64,000 nt of DNA, taken from the NCBI GenBank assembly GCA_023105745.1, contig JALGQZ010000002.1:40531997-40595996 (forward strand), read 5' to 3'. The DNA comes from Austropuccinia psidii (taxonomy: Eukaryota > Basidiomycota > Pucciniomycetes > Pucciniales > Sphaerophragmiaceae). Position numbers and translations under genes: made by a program. The notes beneath the pieces are model-generated. The model had not been told where the DNA came from. It did not search any database and was given only the letters and a program-made list of their open reading frames with translations. Positions 62,301-64,000 of this stretch are shown in pieces (positions within the stretch are counted from its first letter, which is position 1; each line of letters starts with the position of its first letter).

Positions 62301-63987
62301 TGTTAAGAATGATGTCAACTTCATGACCAATAATTGCTCCCAGGGGTTCTTTGTCTGTAGCAAATGCTCCTCTGTGGTCATACAAAAGGGAAGAAAGTTC
62401 ATTTTCTTGCTTATCAGTCAGATGAAGGCTTATTTCAGCCTCATTTAACTGTTCAGACTTGAATTTCTCTAACTCTAAGTTGACTGGTGATACTTTGTTT
62501 ACTGTAATTTGTCTTTTAAAGGGTAAAAAGGCAAATTTCTGGCGCTTATTGTCTCCAATTGTAAAGTATCTGTCTTTGTTATTATGTAAATCTATCCCAT
62601 ACATGATTAAATAGTCATTTCCCAATATAAAATGGGTACTAGAGCAATTTTCCATAACAACAAATTCAACTGTGATCCTTAAATTCCCATTTATGTGTGG
62701 GAATATGACATTGGTCTCAAAGATTCCTAATGCTTTCATTGGGTTACTTGCACTGTTGAATTTTATACCATCAATTGGTAACAATTGGTCTTCAAAATTT
62801 GGTACACAAGTCTTAAGAAAAGATTTTCCAACACAAGAGCAGAAGGCTCCTGGGTCAAGCAAAAGTTTGGTGGGTTTGTTGTCAATCACCACTTCTGTTA
62901 TACAGGAGTTACCAGCTGTATAACCTTTTCCTCTGTTTGGTTTTGTCTTCATAAGTTGTGCATCTTGAACTTTTGATAAATCAACTTGACCATTGCTCAA
63001 TTGTGGTAAGTGGGAATAAGATTCCATGATTTCAAAAGTGGCATTGATATTTTCTATATCTTTTGAAGATTCAGAGAATATGGATGACTTATCATCTGAA
63101 TTGTCTTCAATTATGTCTTCTTTTTCAACATCTGGTTCTTTTTCAATGTCAATTTCATTGATTTTCCCCCTTTTTGGACATGTATTGGCTAAATGGGTGG
63201 TGCTTTGGCAAATATGGCATTTTCTGACTGTATCTGCAGATTTATATTTAATATTACTAGAATTTTCTTTGGGGTTTTTGTCCACAGAATCTTTCCAAGG
63301 TGTATTAAACCTTGTTTTAAGATTCACCCTACTAGAACCAATTTTGGTTCTGGTGGTTACTTCTTCTAGTATATTGATAATATCCTCTACTGAAGATTGT
63401 TCAGTAGTCCTGCTTTTGACAGCATGCTCTAAGTCACCTCCACATTGTCTCAGAATTTTTCTATGGATCATAAATTCTGACATGTCAGGATATAATGCTG
63501 TTAATCTGTCCTTTTGTTGGCAAAACCATGGTAAAGCTTTGTCTTTATCAGCATTAAATTTGGCAGATTCAAAGGCTGTTTCAACTTTAAACCTCCAAGT
63601 ATCATTTGCCCATTTGTTGATGATTTGGGTTTTCCACCAAGTCCAACTCTGGTGTCCATGTGCTTGTCTTATTTTGATGTACCATCTGTGAGCTGATCTG
63701 GTAAACAAGGTGTTAAACCTGGCTGTTACCAATCTGTCTGGTAATTCAAAATCCTCTTTGATCATGTCAATACCTCTAATGAATTCCATATGGTCATACT
63801 CTCCTTCACCACTGAAGTGAGGCCATTCTTTAAGTTTTGGAACTTCTTTCAAGAGTGCTTGGCCCATTGATGGTTCCAAGTTATGAAAAGAAGTGGATAA
63901 TTCATTTTTTAATTGTGAATTATCAGGATCCAATACTTGTGGATTTGAAATTCTTGTGCCCTCATTTTGATTTAGAGGTGTAGACAT
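59353..63987 (-). CDS. Ty3/Gypsy gag-pol polyprotein, open, 5' end outside the window
   Basis: Single frame of 1544 codons. Gag conserved part 50-215; zinc knuckle C257/C260/H265/C270; retropepsin site LLLDPGAF at 375-382; reverse transcriptase about 560-760 with D663 and YIDD 726-729; RNase H acidic residues D875, E920, D945, D990; integrase H1109/H1116/C1146/C1149 and core D1179, D1241, E1277 (DD-35-E); chromodomain-like end from about 1498. No stops or frameshifts. The frame stays open upstream of Met1 (LPR codons up to 63999), and the related relic at 34445-36760 shows gag sequence before this point, so the true start is probably beyond 64000. The protease triad reads D-P-G instead of D-S/T-G. 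Confidence 0.93.
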   Translation of the reverse strand: MSTPLNQNEGTRISNPQVLDPDNSQLKNELSTSFHNLEPSMGQALLKEVPKLKEWPHFSGEGEYDHMEFIRGIDMIKEDFELPDRLVTARFNTLFTRSAHRWYIKIRQAHGHQSWTWWKTQIINKWANDTWRFKVETAFESAKFNADKDKALPWFCQQKDRLTALYPDMSEFMIHRKILRQCGGDLEHAVKSRTTEQSSVEDIINILEEVTTRTKIGSSRVNLKTRFNTPWKDSVDKNPKENSSNIKYKSADTVRKCHICQSTTHLANTCPKRGKINEIDIEKEPDVEKEDIIEDNSDDKSSIFSESSKDIENINATFEIMESYSHLPQLSNGQVDLSKVQDAQLMKTKPNRGKGYTAGNSCITEVVIDNKPTKLLLDPGAFCSCVGKSFLKTCVPNFEDQLLPIDGIKFNSASNPMKALGIFETNVIFPHINGNLRITVEFVVMENCSSTHFILGNDYLIMYGIDLHNNKDRYFTIGDNKRQKFAFLPFKRQITVNKVSPVNLELEKFKSEQLNEAEISLHLTDKQENELSSLLYDHRGAFATDKEPLGAIIGHEVDIILNIERPYPPLLRRPAYPASPKSREALEIHIKELLDLGVIRKVGHNEEVEITTPVIVAWHNGKSRMVGDFRALNTYTVPDRYPIPKIQIALTQISQAVYITTMDALKGFHQNVVTPRARKYLRIIVHCGVYEYLRMPFGIKNAPSHFQRMMNEIFPEELSEGWLIIYIDDIIICSKTWEEHMYRLSRVLTKIQSVNMKISLKKCHFGFKELKALGHVVSGLSLGIDKNKVAAVLLKPMPQNKKEIQSFLGFAGYYRQHIKDFASIARPLYKLCDKDTVFEMTVDRVKAFESLREALTTAPLLLMPDFKLPFKLYIDASGDGLGAALHQVQIINDKPVEGPICFISRQIKPTEARYGASQMECLCLVWALEKLNYFLEGCVFEVITDCTAVKSLLNMKTPNRHMLRWQIAIQEYRGNMTIVHKDGNIHKNADGLSRWPLPNNIDNPAYVPEEASPQIPIEGISVTDLNTTFFEEVRNSYTQDKNCSILCQLLNKDCKDNSLIHALDEVWRKSYNEGRFHLLDGIIYHRTKHTCVMTVVDRSLINLVPKECHDSPFSGHLSEDRTREKVKTCIWWPMWQKDVAEYCKTCDRCQKANKSTGKRLGNMMKIQEPNRPWEIVHMDWVTGLPPGGDRSYNACLVIVDRFSKTPIFLPCHKDDTAMDTALLIWNRVVSWTGIFTNIISDRDPKFTSALWTNLHQLFGTKLSFSTAYHPQTDGLAERMIQTLEDMVRRFCAYGLEFKDCDGFTHDWCTLLPALELAYKRSIHSSTNQTPAILEKGWNPKLPQDSLRKDLIEIHPTAASFKGMLDKARKHAVRCMEDSFAYAKDKWDKSHATPDFKVGDLVLVSTTNFNNIKGCKKLKDSFAGPFVIKALHGENAVEVELSEELSNKHPTFPVSLIKPYKSSDAEKFPLRNKIPQVIPPIETSGTKKITKVLKERKLRTKKVREYLVRYSDPTCEDEWLEEKDIPEATKLLRRFRHTRNTNITK

Positions 63988-64000
63988 TCTTGGTAAGGTG

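Larger units (their letters stand above)
57495..64000 (-). mobile_element. Recent Ty3/Gypsy element, 3' part
   Basis: Consists of the gag-pol frame, polypurine tract and 3' LTR. The 5' LTR lies beyond the window. It is inserted into the pol relic of another Gypsy family. The base group before the LTR edge, GTTTA (57490-57494), is the expected target duplication and should reappear at the far side. Confidence 0.88.

Noticed and set aside
63026..63691. 221-codon open frame on the plus strand
   Set aside because: Antisense shadow of gag.
1..64000. tRNA or rRNA genes
   Set aside because: I looked for T-loop GTTCRA-type boxes with matching arms and for rRNA-like conserved blocks by eye and found none convincing.

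Overview
The window is strongly AT-rich nuclear DNA from a fungus. Several features point to a rust-type basidiomycete (Pucciniales) with a large, transposon-filled genome. The two host-type genes have many short GT-AG introns. The Ty3/Gypsy proteins look like the long gag-pol polyproteins common in rusts, in particular Austropuccinia/Puccinia-like elements. Nested transposons fill most of the remaining space. The species assignment is inference and no search was run.

Layout. A complete eight-exon PP2C phosphatase gene lies on the minus strand at 205-2336. A TIR-bounded DNA element (4812-8362, 6-bp target duplication) follows; it carries a decayed SNF2-helicase exon and a nested solo LTR. After that come a TTTTA pentanucleotide array of about 1.36 kb (9930-11290), AT-rich DNA with fossil exons (9.1, 12.6 and 14.3-15.0 kb), a MULE relic (16495-17789), a solo LTR with a perfect duplication (19846-21283), a gag relic (about 21.96-22.67 kb) and a foldback element (24025-24455).

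The segment 24726-43769 is one dead Ty3/Gypsy element on the minus strand (AAATA target duplication on both sides). It holds three later insertions: a solo LTR inside its 3' LTR (25657-27450), a solo LTR inside its pol gene (30158-32280), and a 4.35-kb Mutator-like element with an OTU-protease domain inside its 5' LTR (37667-42015). A degenerate LTR (43818-45442) and a complete but mutated hAT transposon (46585-50354, perfect 8-bp duplication) come next.

The second host gene, a CCHC zinc-knuckle protein with a Ser/Arg/Pro-rich tail, lies at 51659-53391. The right end is a Ty3/Gypsy pol relic (55955-57486) cut by a second Ty3/Gypsy element (57495 to beyond the window). That second element has an uninterrupted gag-pol frame of at least 1544 codons.

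Only the PP2C gene and the zinc-knuckle/SR gene look like ordinary host genes. Everything else recognisable is mobile or derived from mobile DNA. The target duplications and the order of nesting give a relative insertion history: the old Gypsy element first, then the solo LTRs and the MULE inside it; and at the right, a pol relic first, then the young Gypsy element inside it.
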